Source: Prinsepia uniflora
Lineage: Eukaryota > Streptophyta > Magnoliopsida > Rosales > Rosaceae
Reading direction: 5' to 3'
Length of the DNA stretch: 64,000 nt
Assembly: GCA_032719365.1 (NCBI GenBank)
Contig: CM064861.1
Span: 82,518,863 to 82,582,862, forward strand
The notes beneath the pieces were generated by a model that was not told where the DNA came from, ran no database searches, and worked only from the letters and a program-made list of their open reading frames with translations. Position 1 is the first letter of the stretch; every line of letters begins with the position of its first letter. Positions 21,832 to 32,995 of this stretch are shown one piece after another. The position numbers and the translations under genes were made by a program.

Positions 21832-24411
21832 TGTAACACCCCGGAAATTCGAGGATGCTAATATTGTAATTTAATGTATGAATTGACGCTTTTACCCTTG
21901 TGATTGGCATGGCCAAATTGTTGACTTTTTGAGTGGTGGATTAAATGGACTTTGACCTATGACCGTGACGTAGTTCGGGATGCCACGAGTTCATAGACAG
22001 GTGGCACGTCCAATTCGGACGATCAGGGAAAAAGTTATGACTATCGGAAGTTCAGGGGCACTACCGTAATTTTGACGGTTGGGGCGAAAATGTTGACTTT
22101 TCGTTTGACAATTAATTTTCACGCGACTCAAGGACCGATAGGTAGGTCTCGACGTCCTGAGTCCGTAGACAGGCGGCACGCCGAAATCGGACTTCGTATG
22201 GTTGAGTTACGGGTCTAGAAAGTGAGGGGCAGTTTGGTAATTATTTGAACCAGGGGAATTTTGGTCATTTTGCCCTGGTCACTGTAGCAATCGCGGGGGA
22301 ACGACTGCTGCACCACCGTGTGCGGTGGTTTTGAGTCCCCCTTTAATTAATTAGTGTGTGAGTTGGAAAGTTGGGATTGTTTAAGGCCCTATGGACATCA
22401 GAACATGGCCGAACATGGCCACCATTTTTAATTGGAAGCTTCGAAGCTTTTCGGGGAACAACTCTCAGTGGACAGTTTGGCTTCCACGAGCTGTTGGACA
22501 GCACGGTACCATTAATTGAGTGGGAATCTGAGTGACCCTTTATCTGCTGAGGTGAGGGCTGTGAGTTGGAGAGGAGAAACCAGAGAAACCGAAATTCTGG
22601 GATTTGGAGGGAAAATCAGAGTTTAATTTCTACGGTGTGTTGGACCAATCTAATCGCAGAGTAAGCTTTCTGGGAGTGTTTAGAACACAACCATATCAAA
22701 ATCGAAAGCAACCAGCTACGGGTGAGCTGGGACGGTGACTGCCGTGTTCAGAAGAACTTCAGAGGTTTGGATGACTACTTCCAGGTGAGTGTTGGTTCAA
22801 TTGAGTGTGTTTTCCAGTTCGTTCTGATACTATGATGCTTCCTGTAAGGTTAATTTGATTTTGGTTTAGAAACCAGTGAGTTGGGGTGATCAACCCGTTT
22901 GGATGATCACGGGTCGAAGGGCCATTTAAGGATTTGATTTGGCTAATTAATAACTCAGAACTTAAATGAGATGCTTAAATAACATGTTAGGATCAAATTG
23001 GATTGAAATCGAGAAGGAATTGATGGGTAATTAACCAGGTCAAGCCACGGGTGGCAGGCCCGAATTACAGACAAACGGGTGAAGGTGCTAACACTGTAGC
23101 TACAGTGTCAGGCGCGTGACTTTCACGCGCAGCCACTTTGGGCAGCGCGTGAGGGCGCGTTGGGGCTTATCTCCGATCACTATCAACATGACTTTTATTC
23201 CTCTCATTATTCTGAACATTTTTGGTGAATCAACTATGTTGATCTGAGATAGTTTGAAGGGTCAGTTTAGGGCCGGTTGCCTCGGGAAACGTGTCGACGG
23301 TTTCCCCGAACCGGTTTCTGTTTTGAACTTTCTTTTGAATAAATATTAAGGACTTGTAGTGACCCTTACGTGTGAATTGAACTGACAGGAATTGTACGAT
23401 AATCTCGGTACAGGTCCGTACGCGCAGATTCGCAGCGGAATCGTACAGTGAGTGGGCCTGATTTCATTAAACACTTGCATGCTCAAAATGTTTTCCGATT
23501 TACTTATTTATTCGCATGCTAAAATCAAATAAACGGTTCTGATGATATGGAAATTATGGTTATGACACGTTTCACGGTATTTGGGCTTGAGACCCGTCCG
23601 ATGGAACATAAGGTTTGGTTTGGATTTTATCTATGTATAAATATATGCCTTGCATGTGGATATCAATAAAATGTATTTGTTACTGCACTGTATAGATCCA
23701 TTCATATGATACTGTCTCCTCCGGATGAGGTACCCCGGAGAGGTCACGAACGTCTAGAACGTCCAGCGTCTATGACGCTAAGCATCGGGGATGCTGTAAC
23801 CGAACGGGGTTCGGAAATTGAACTCGGAAATTGAGACCCGAGTGGCACGCGTAGCCTTGTGATTGTGACCTTATTGGACGTCAGGGACGTCAGACATTAG
23901 GGATGTCGGATTGGAGTGTATAGTGCAGTGGCTAAAATGATATTATGGTTTTATTATATGCCTTATGGTTCATATTATATGATTGATGGTTTTAAATACG
24001 GTTGCATGCATGTTTGGGAAACGGAGGGGTAAATTATATGTTTTACTTATCAAATGATTTTATAAACTTGAGTTTCGGTCCACTCACCCTTAATGTTTTT
24101 GGTAACCCCTCCAGGTCACGATACCGAGGTAGAGGAGGAACCTGAGGCTGAGGCATAGATCTACTTCTGCGTACCTGAACCCCTGCTGGGTGGTTTACCC
24201 ACAGGTTTATGTTAGAGTCGTGCTCGCAACTTGTAATTTTGGATTCATCCCTTGTCTGACATCTGTTTAATTCGGATTTGTTGTATAACTTTAATTTGGT
24301 TATTTATGCATTTGATGTTTTGAGGTTAAAATTGGTATGAATTATTGGGTGTCAGACGGGAGCAGGGCACGTCCCCTTGTGGTCCCTGTGGGATCGGGGC
24401 GGGTCTTGTCA
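21832..24411 (+). mobile_element. E6: solo LTR inside copia gag (2580 bp)
   Basis: Starts TGTAACACCCCGGAAATTCG and ends GGGCGGGTCTTGTCA. No internal region follows: copia gag resumes at 24412. The flanks CGGGT and GGTTG do not give a clean 5-bp duplication. Contents: accessory modules (21950-22190), the GCGCGTGA-ctt-TCACGCGC stem (23112-23130), a donor-like CAG|GTGAGT at 22795, the bounded hairpin domain (23448-24087) and an acceptor-like CCTCCAG at 24114. Confidence 0.88.
23448..24087 (+). other. Bounded hairpin domain of E6
   Basis: Boundaries GTGAGTGGGCC (23448-23458) and GGTCCACTCAC (24077-24087) pair with one G-U. Inside, 15-nt hairpins with 6-bp stems and 3-nt loops: AGCGTC-TAT-GACGCT (23765-23779), AGCATC-GGG-GATGCT (23781-23795), CCGAAC-GGG-GTTCGG (23800-23814), GACGTC-AGG-GACGTC (23877-23891) and GACATT-AGG-GATGTC (23893-23907, one G-U). 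Confidence 0.75.
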
Positions 24412-25267
24412 GGTTGTTGGAGGAATTATACTGTTGGCTAAAGGCGCGAGAGGTGTCCTATTGATGAGTGTTGTAGAGGGCGCTGGAGGAGTACTGCGCA
24501 GAACGGTTTGGAGTATAGCCACTATGATTCTGCGAGGCATTGACGATGATGACAGGTCTTGGGTTGGGGGACTTCTCGTTTGGAGGCTTCTTCATGTTGG
24601 ACTAGCATATCATACAAGTTCCCAAAGGACGCAGAGGTGTCTCTGGACCAGACAGCGACAATAATGTCCTTGAACTAGGAACCCACACAATTGAGAACAT
24701 AGAGAAGCAGGTCGTCATCAGATAGGGGAGTGTCAATGGATGCAAGTTCGTCGAACAGAAGACCAACTTCCTGCATATAATCAGAGATTGGGCGGTCACC
24801 ACGGCGAAGAAGGGTGAGCCGTTCTTCGAGGCCAAGGACACTTCCACTAGCTTTGCTAGCATATATGTGAGTTAGACGCTAACAAGCAATGACTGAAGTG
24901 GTGGCAGCGGTAATAAGTGTAATCACTTTAGGGGAAACTTATGCCATGATGGCATGTAGGAGGAGCTGGTCCTGGCAGAACTAGAAGGTGCATTGCGCAT
25001 GCTCCGTTTCAGGTGGGTAAGAGTGGGAGCCATCCACATAACCATGAGGTCATACCCGAGAAGGAGGGCATGAAACTGGGCATGCCAAGGGAAATTGTTA
25101 TTTATAGTGAGCTTGATAGGAAGTTGGGCTGAAGCATTGATGGTGATGATGAAAGGTGTAAATACGGTTTCGACTGGTGGTGATGGTGGTGGTGAGAGGG
25201 GGTTAGCATTAGCATTGTTGGGTGGGGCGAGGGGGTTAGCATCAACAGTGTTAGGTGAGGCGGCCAT
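24412..25267 (-). pseudogene. E5 copia gag, frameshifted
   Basis: The start at 25267 (MAASPNTVDANPL) leads into a copia gag N-terminus: INASAQLPIKLTINNNFPWHAQFHALLLGYDLM. A frameshift near 24920 moves homology to the stretch ending at 24602 (LVEVSLASKNGSPFFAVVTAQSLIICRKL...), which is itself out of frame with the expected gag. E6 interrupts it at 24412. Gag would have formed the particle; this copy is dead. Confidence 0.85.
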
Positions 25268-25331
25268 GGAAATTGAGGGTTGGGGATTAGGGTTTTACTC
25301 AGTGGAGCATAGAGGCTCTGATACCATAAAG

Positions 25332-25504
25332 TGGAATGAATAATTTCTATGTTGTATTGAATTTAATTGGGTTTACAACAGTGTCTTATTTTATATAGAT
25401 GTTGGTAGAATCCTAACTAGGTTTGTACTAGTAGAGTCCTAACTAGGTATGTAAATACATTAGGAAGGAATCAAATAAGATTCCTATAAAGTTTAGACCC
25501 GTCA
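25332..25504 (-). repeat. E5 copia LTR (approximate distal end)
   Basis: The element-proximal border is firm: minus strand ...TTCATTCCA, CTTTA, then the primer site TGGTATCAGAGC (25315-25326). The distal border is taken at ...GACCCGTCA (25504) but could lie some tens of bases further right, because the other LTR is missing. Two AGTCCTAACTAGGT-type direct repeats lie at 25410-25450. Confidence 0.6.
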
Positions 25505-26605
25505 AATCATGGAGAAAGATTCTCAATCTCCTATTATTCGATAGGGTCCTTAATATTTACTAATAAAGGAAAGAAAAATAACATTGAGATGAAAAATTAT
25601 ACATACAAGATTCCGAGGAGAAAAATTGAATAGTTTCATAAAAAGATAGGAAATGAACATGTGACTAATGTAAAGGTCCGAGTTTTTAGTGTCTTTTCCT
25701 TTTGAGCCCAGAAAAGAAACCCATTTTGGAAAATGAAACAACCTTCTTGTAAATTACGAAACAATTTTAATTTAAGCTGAAGTACCAACTACATTACTTT
25801 ATGTGGGTAGCATTAATATTTAGGCACTTACGATGAAAAAGTTAAAATCAATTCCACCTCAAACTTTTTCAGCCTAAAAAGTGGTAATGTGAGTGGGTAA
25901 TGGGTAGTATATGTGCACATTAAGCCTTATATGTGAATTACGGCGCTCTAATATTAAGTACAAATTGAGATTTCACCTCAAAATTAATTAGAAATGGAGA
26001 GAGTAACTCAAATTTATTAAAGGCACAAATTTAAGTTGTATTTTTTCAATATAGGACATTACTTAACACTCCAATATATATAAGTATCTAAATAATTTTT
26101 AATTTAGTTTTAAAAAAATGAAAATGATCTATCATGATGATAGAGAAAATACACTTTCTATATAACGTGTCTACTGAAAAGTATAAACAGTTTTTCCTTT
26201 CTATTAGAATGTGAAATTTAATCATTCAGCAATGCCATAATATATAATTCTAAATTTTCTCATCATGGAGGGTAAGTGAAAACCCAAAAAAAAAAAAGCA
26301 TTTTCTTACAAATGTTAGTTATATGCGTATATAATCTTTTTCGCACCATCATAATGGTTGGTTAATTTTAATCAATTTGAAGGTTAGAGTTCTGTATCAT
26401 ACCCAAGAATTATCGGATTTTAAAGTGTTAAGACTAAAATTTATGGTTTTTAGTTGGTGATATATATATATTTATCTCTTAATCCTAATTCAAATTCAAA
26501 ATTGAACAACATACACATTAATTATCAAGTGATAATTCCGTTGTCAAGTAAAAATTAATTTCCCTCATTTTAAATTTGGTTTAAATTGTGCATGCATGGA
26601 ATACG
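25505..26605. other. AT-rich intergenic DNA, nothing recognised
   Basis: Uniform AT-rich sequence with short A runs. No coding, RNA gene or transposon border was recognised. Confidence 0.5.
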
Positions 26606-26634
26606 GATGATGATGATGATGATGATGATGATGA
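26606..26634. repeat. (GAT)n microsatellite
   Basis: About nine uninterrupted GAT triplets. A GC-richer stretch follows (26640-26800) that encodes no recognisable domain in any frame. Confidence 0.9.
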
Positions 26635-26885
26635 AGTGGAAGTGGCAGTTTGCGGGACCAAAGAACAGCGCAAGGTGTGGCTCAGGCTTTTCAGCAAACC
26701 CAATGGACCCACCGCCCCATACGACTGCACCTCCTCTCACCGGCAACGCGTGCTTCCCTGTCCACCCGGCCACCACGCACCCAATCCCCCTTTCTCTCTC
26801 TCTAACAATAAAATAAAACGAAAATAAAAATTATACATCACGAGATCATAAGGAGAAAGAAAAAGGTATGAAATACCTGGATAGA

Positions 26886-26908
26886 AGAGAGAGAGAGAGA
26901 GAGAGAGG
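26886..26908. repeat. (GA)n microsatellite
   Basis: A run of GA dinucleotides of about 23 bp in otherwise unremarkable intergenic DNA. Confidence 0.9.
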
Positions 26909-27693
26909 TCACGATTCACGAATTTCCAGAGACTAGATACAATCACGACCTCGATCCACAGACACACTCACAGAGTCACACATTGCTTTCCACTTATTTA
27001 CAAATGAATACTTATCCCAATACACATGAAAATATAATTATCCGTAATTATTAATTTGTTTTAAATTAGCATGCATCATGCAACACCACTGCCAATATCA
27101 TGGGACAAACCAGCAAGTACGTCGTAGTTCTTCGAACTCATTAATTATGTCTCAGCTTGAATTCCAATTTCAAAATGGATGATTGATTAGACCATTTGTT
27201 TGTTGAAATAATTCTGAACGGGTTCTTGCATTTTTCATTGAGATATCATGCAATTTACAATCGTTTTTTTTTTTCAGATTTTTTTTTTTACTTTAGATTG
27301 TAGCTTATTCCATTTCTCTTCAAAAAAAAATAATTTGAATCTATCTCATTCCCGTTCATGCAAGAACACTGAAGTTGAGAAAATCATAGCACTAAAAATC
27401 ATCAGTGACAAACTAATCATGAAGAATTTATGTTGCTATCTCATCAGTAACAAAACTAAAATCGCTAGCAGTACAACAGATCACATTCTTCCCGGTTCTT
27501 AATGAACTCTGTAACCCGTCATATGCAGTGCCCCACACTCAGACTTCTATGTCATCTGCTTGTGTGACATTATGCTTCCAATTATACATGTCACAAATTC
27601 ATATGGGTGTGGTCCATTGACTCAGTGTTAGGGCAAAAACATTGATGAGACTAAGTGTGCTATGTCATCTCCCTAACAAACCAGATGCAGTAA
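26909..27693. other. Intergenic, nothing recognised
   Basis: AT-rich, with T homopolymers near 27265-27290. No feature supported. Confidence 0.45.
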
Positions 27694-27837
27694 ACAAATA
27701 CTTATAACCAAAATCCAATCTAAAAAATTATAGGAAACTGCAGAGATTAAACCCATAAGGAAGGCACAAATACTTATAACCAAAATCCAATCTAAAAAAT
27801 TATAGGAAACTGCAGAGATTAAACCCATAAGGAAGGC
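27694..27837. repeat. Exact 72-bp tandem duplication
   Basis: ACAAATACTTATAACC...GGAAGGC at 27694-27765 is repeated base for base at 27766-27837. Identity of the copies indicates a recent duplication. Confidence 0.9.
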
Positions 27838-28403
27838 CAAACTGCAGAAATTATAGTAAATGCACCAGTCATGTTAAACATACATGAATCTGATCAGATC
27901 ATCCTACAATAGGTCATCACTGCAAGACTCTCCATAGAAATTTCATTCACTTAACTTGAAAAGTAAAAGGTTGTAGATATAAGCAACAAGGAAAACTCAA
28001 AGACAACACATCAATTTTGATAACATAACAGAGTTGAAGCTAAGCAACGAACAACCTCCATTTCCAAATGAAAAAACAAGCAAATGTCAAATTAACTTTA
28101 ATTACCTCAGATATTGCTTGGCTTATCCTACTTCAGAGCCACAAAACCTACTCATCTTCTAACAACTTCGAAGATTCACGTATCCTCGCAGCTTCTTTGT
28201 ATTCCTATCATCCAAAACAAGGCTCAAAAGTCAAAACCATATTCTCGGTTTGATTCCGAAGAAAAAATCTGAGAAAAACAAAGGAACATCTCAATTGTTT
28301 TGCTTACCAGTTTAGAGACGGAGAAAGACTGAGAGTGACAAAGTCACTTAAACCCAAAATCAGTGAGAAGAGAGGCCAAAAGCTGCACCAAGTGATCCAA
28401 TAC

Positions 28404-28521
28404 CATCAAAATCAAAATCAAAATCAAAATCAAACTCAAACTCAGAATCAAAATCAAACTCAAAATAAAGCTCAAAATCAAAATCAAAATCAAAATCAAA
28501 CTCAAAATTAAATCAAAATCA
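28404..28521. repeat. TCAAAA/TCAAAC hexamer array
   Basis: About 20 imperfect copies of a 6-bp unit (TCAAAA, TCAAAC, TCAGAA). It yields low-complexity open frames that are not real genes. Confidence 0.85.
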
Positions 28522-28859
28522 CTCACAAAGGCTGAGCTGAGGAGTCGAAGAACAATTTGGATTCAGATTTTAGAGCTGAGTCGTTAGCTCTATGGCAGTT
28601 TGGATTTTAGAGCTGAAATTGTGAGAGAAGAACCATTTGGATTTGGGGGAATAACTTTCTTGAACATAGGGCTGAAATTCCTCCGTGGCTGAAATTTTGA
28701 ACGGAGCTGGGAGAACGGCTTCAAAAATTCTTTTTTCACGAGGCTTTGTTTCAATTTTTTTTGAGTGGTTGAGACAACGAAATAATTTGATAGGAGCTCG
28801 TCAATTTTCACGTGAGCGGCAAAGCCCGCCAAATTTTATTTAGGTTATGTTTTGTGTAG

Positions 28860-29220
28860 GAATATTAAAGGAACTTGGCGACAAAAAAATAGTTGTCGTA
28901 AACATAGTAACGACAAAATTTTAATTTTCTCGTGGAAATAAATTACGATAAATAATTGATTTAAATTATGGACAACAAATATAAAGATTTGTCGTCTAAG
29001 ACTTATTTAGACGACAAAACAATTGATGACGAAATTATATTTGTTGTGAATATAAATTACAACAAATAATTTTGTTGGCTCAGATAAAACATTTGTGATG
29101 AATATTGAGCTAAATTCTTGACGACAAATATAAAAATTTGTCGTCTAAGACATATTTACCCGACAAAATATATTTTGTCATCTTTTTTTTTTGTCGGCAC
29201 AGTAATTTTTTCTTGTACTG
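28860..29220. mobile_element. One end of a CACTA-type (En/Spm) transposon
   Basis: The right border reads, on the minus strand, CAGTACAAGAAAAAATTACTG, close to the plant CACTA terminus CACTACAAGAAAA. Inside is the typical subterminal repeat zone with TTTGTCGTC/GACGACAAA in both directions. Inverted units include ACAACAAAT...ATTTGTCGTC near 28970-29000 and GACGACAAAT...ATTTGTCGTC near 29121-29147. I could not find the partner terminus to the left, so the element's extent and content (perhaps including 27.6-28.8 kb) are open. Confidence 0.65.
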
Positions 29221-31634
29221 AACTTTTCTGTATGCTCACACATATAATCTTCGATCCTATTTCGCTCAATTATCTTTCCTTGTTCCTTTATTTTACTTCT
29301 TTGTAAAACTCCATACTCAATAATTTTTCATTAATTTGGTCACAGTATTTAGATTAAAACTTAAATTAGTTTTTCATTTCTTTTTCGCATTTGTGCGCCA
29401 CTAGATCAATAGAAATCAACCCTTTCTCATATCCTCATGTGTTCCACAAGTTCTACAAGATCATATATGATAAGTTTAACTGTATTTTTTTGAGTTAGAT
29501 ATTGTGTTTTTGGATTTTGTGGACATGATTTGTAATTTTCCATAATTTTAGTAATGTGAATTTTTTAGTTGTTTGTACAGTTTTTATCTGTGTTAATGTT
29601 ACCATATAGATCTTGTTATCATAGCTTAATTTAATTGTTTGTACACAAAGTAACACCAAAACTCTTTTTATATGGTTCCGTTTATCACTTTCCTTATTTT
29701 TAAATTCTATCGATATTTTTGTATATAAAATTCTCATTCTAATCTCAATATTATTTGTTTTATGAATGAAGATTATTATGTGATTTGCCCCCAATTTCAT
29801 TCATCTTATCAAATATGTGTCATGAAATTAGAAGAAAAGAAAAATTGCATCGAGCATCATGGAGGAAACCAAATCCATACTCCATCGACCCTTTTTTTTA
29901 ATTTCATAATTTTGATGGTCTTAATTGGATTGGATCTTCTCTCTCCCAATCTGTCTCTACACCCTAATAAGATTATTAATTTGATCGTAAATGACAAAAC
30001 CCACTCCACCAAGAAACAGAAAACATATTGTTTATCCACGAAGATGAGGATGATCGATCTGCTGTGTTCTTGCCATCGAATTTTTGTGTTTTTATAGCAT
30101 GCAGCAATTGCCGCATATTATTCAATATTCGTATATTGTTGGGGGTCCACTTATCTGGACAGTTCGATTTTTCTAACACCCCTACTCACATGTCCAACAA
30201 ACGGCTATAATTAATCATTGTACTGCTATCTACCTAGCTAGCTCTTGGTCTTTTGCTTCTTCTCATTTTCAGAATTTTTTTTTTAAAAGAGGATTCTGTG
30301 TGTAGCTATCATATGCAGTTATCCACAACGACTTTGTACGAAAGATATCGTTGATAAAAAGAAAAAAGAAAAAAGAAAAAAGAAAAAATCTTCATGATAA
30401 TCTAACTTATGATTAATTTATGTACTGTTGGATCATGAAATTAAGAGGTTGTCTTCAGAATTCGACAACTCAGCCCACCCATCATACACTTAATGTACGC
30501 GTACATACAATAACATGTGTGGTTCTTCAACTTTACCTATCATCAATTAAAATATATCAAAATGGAAATTCAGAGTCAATTATTTGCTTCGGTGTGGTGC
30601 GTTGGATATGATACGACTATATATTTTTTTTATTCAGGTGATACGACTATATGGGAATATGAGATTCTGTGTCCCTTCTAGGCTTCTTTGATGGACTGTC
30701 AAAAAAGGTACCCACTCATCGTACGGTCCTGATCTAATGTCCGTGGGCCAGGCCATACTAAACCATTAAACCCTTTAATTAATTCTTTATCAGATTAGCA
30801 TGCCTCTGCACATCAAATTATATTTTTCTCCATTTTGAAAGGTGGGGTTTATCTGGATTTTGGTCGCGGGAGTTTACATTAATAAAGGAGGACATTCATA
30901 GTCCCGAAGGGGTACGTATGATCCTACTCATGATCATAAATAGGTGACAAATAATAAATTTACATAATTCAATGATGACAGTTTACGAAATACATTATTT
31001 GCTCAATTTTATTATTTTTATCATAATTTAAAATAGAATACCGTAGTTTATAATTTTATGTAATAAAATAATATGTAATCACATTGTGGATGCATGTGAT
31101 TCATTTGATATAGAGGTAGATTAAGCTGTTATTCTGATGATCGTCGTGATCTTGATTCTTGAGTTAAGAGCAATGTACCTTCATTGTTTCTGATCCTTTT
31201 AATTAATTAAAACAATTATATTATACCTAATTAATTACACAATCATAATTAAACAAATTAAATATATAATAATCCGATCTCGATATGTCAGTTATATTTA
31301 ATATGTTGCAGTGCTGGAGTTGTCTGAGGAGGCATCTCTTTCACAAATCTTAAACCACATCGGCCAAGGCACTGGGATTTGTTTGGCATGCCTCAAAACC
31401 CCAACAACACCACCTTTGGTTTCTGTGTGTGTCAAACTGAAAGAGTTTTATATTCTTAAATTCCTCAAATCATATATATATATATATTTATGTACTTGCA
31501 GTTTTTCATTATATAATATCTTTATGTAGTTGCAGTTTTTCAGAAGTATATACTGATGGGGAATGTGAAGGCAAGCTGCTAGGCTCAGGCTCAGGCTCTC
31601 ATATATTCTGGCTCTCAGCTGACTACAGACTGTG
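29221..31634. other. Intergenic DNA upstream of the host gene
   Basis: AT-rich, with an (AAAAAG)n-like stretch at 30360-30388 and a TA run at 31471-31486. No coding region recognised; a possible exon-like stretch at 31311-31445 is discussed as rejected. Confidence 0.4.
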
Positions 31635-31640
31635 TATATA
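31635..31640 (+). promoter_or_regulatory. Putative TATA box of the host gene
   Basis: TATATA in TGTGTATATATCTGTG is followed about 30 bp later by a (CTT)n pyrimidine tract (31668-31685), a common plant transcription-start context. A leader exon would then run to a possible donor CAG|GTCCGA at 31717/31718, with an acceptor TTTTTGTAG at 32274. Confidence 0.4.
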
Positions 31641-32283
31641 TCTGTGTTTTCTATTGCCTTCAATTGCTTCTTCTTCTTCTTCTTCAAAAGAGCGCAAGTT
31701 GGAACGTTTCATCTCAGGTCCGAAATTCAAACTTCGTTTGATCATGCTCTTTCTTTTTGAGTTTTTATGATCTTTCGCATAATCATGCATTGGGGTTCTG
31801 AAATTTCATGGAATTTAAGCAAGTTTTGAATGTTTGCTTTTAGAAATAGTAAGTTTTTTTTTTCTTTTCTCTTTTTTGTAATTGATTACCAACATGTACT
31901 ATTTGCAACTTTAAATGGCACTCTGATAGTGATAATGATATCATCATCTGGAAAGCAGGGAAAATAGGAAGAGAAAATGAATTTTATTATTTAAAAAATG
32001 GGAAAAGAACAAAGTAAAATTCCAAAAAAGGGGTCTGAGATGGAGGAAATGAGAAGAAGATAAATAATATTACATAGAATTAGCTACATACGGTGAGGTG
32101 TGTATAGGGTGAGTAGTGGGTTCTGTGATGTCCTGTTAAGCTGGAAGATATTTTTGTATAAGAAATTATTATTGTGGTCCAAAATGGCTGATGATGTAAG
32201 GGGAAATTAAGAGGCCAAAGAAGCTGACAAATTATTCAAAAAAGCAGTTTGCTGCTATCATTTTATTTTTGTAGGACATTATT

Positions 32284-32995
32284 ATGATTGATCCTAGAAG
32301 CACTTGTCTGAATATATTTTCTGCTTCTGCTTATTCAAATTCAGCTACTTCCAACATGGAGAAGCTTCTCAAGCCTTATGACAAGGAGTTCATGAGAATG
32401 GCCATTCTAAAGCATGAAGAAATATTCAAGGAGCAGGTAATTAATATAACTAATTCATCGATCAAGCTACTCTGATTTTCAATCATTTTGGTTTTCTGAC
32501 ATGGGGTTCGCGTTGCAGGTTTACGAGCTTCATAGATTGTACCGTATTCAGAAGATCCTGATGAAGAGCTCCATTGCGAAAATGAGGCCCAAGGGTCAGA
32601 TGCAGGAGATGAGTTGGATTAATTTAAACAATGAAGATGGAGATGACGGTGATTGCGATGAAGTTGGGGTGCTGGAGATCATAGATGAAAGTCAAATTGA
32701 GTTGACTTTGGGACCCACTAGATTGATGAACAACAGAATTAGGAAGAGAGGTGGAGGTGATCAGGCAGTTTTGATATCAGATTCAGGAGGAGGGCTGAGT
32801 TTTTCTTCATCTTCAACTGGATCAGACCATGTCACGAACAAGACAAGAAGTTTTTCATCAAACAGAAGTGGAATTAAAAACAGCAGCAGCAATGTTGTTA
32901 TTAATGTTGGGGAAGAACAAATGATGAGGCAGGATGAGAGGCTCAAATTGCCTCCTTGGCTTTTCCAAGTTTTGAGCTTGAACATGACTTCTTGA
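32284..32995 (+). CDS. Plant-specific uncharacterised protein (KPYDKEF / YELHRLYRIQ family), two coding exons
   Basis: Exons 32284-32436 and 32519-32995 join in phase 0 across an 82-bp intron (CAG|GTAATT ... TTGCAG|GTT), giving 209 residues. The start at 32284 follows an acceptor-like TTTTTGTAG at 32274; the internal ATG at 32356 (MEKLLKPYDKEF) is an alternative giving 185 residues. The conserved N-terminal core is KPYDKEFMRMAILKHEE, then FKEQVYELHRLYRIQKILM across the splice site. A polar, Ser-rich middle holds IELTLGP, and the C-terminus PPWLFQVLSLNMTS is characteristic. Similar N-terminal cores occur in DUF863-type and related plant proteins of unknown function. No signal peptide or membrane segment is seen. 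This is the only convincing host gene in the window. Confidence 0.85.

Larger units (their letters stand above)
20922..25504 (-). mobile_element. E5: truncated Ty1/copia element
   Basis: In minus-strand order: LTR (25332-about 25504), primer site (25315-25326, TGGTATCAGAGC), gag (25267 downward), zinc knuckle, protease remnant and integrase start. The order gag-protease-integrase before RT defines Ty1/copia. The 3' part (integrase core, RT, RNase H, 3' LTR) is lost at the E4 border. A solo LTR (E6) is inserted in gag. Frameshifts and stops show it is dead. Confidence 0.85.

Noticed and set aside
21827..24416. Target duplication for E6
   Set aside because: Flanks CGGGT and GGTTG share only partial overlap (GGT); I do not claim a duplication.
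26588..26827. Asp-rich or Met-rich frames beginning in the GAT microsatellite
   Set aside because: They are produced by the simple repeat in two frames; no conserved domain or splice context follows.
28590..28832. 80-codon frame on the minus strand (MAGFAAHVKIDEL...)
   Set aside because: No known domain, and it adjoins the CACTA-type end; could be captured sequence but cannot be supported as a gene.
31311..31529. Possible upstream exon preceded by ATGTTGCAG
   Set aside because: The acceptor-like site and open frame are suggestive, but there is no recognisable protein similarity and no donor leading to the downstream gene.
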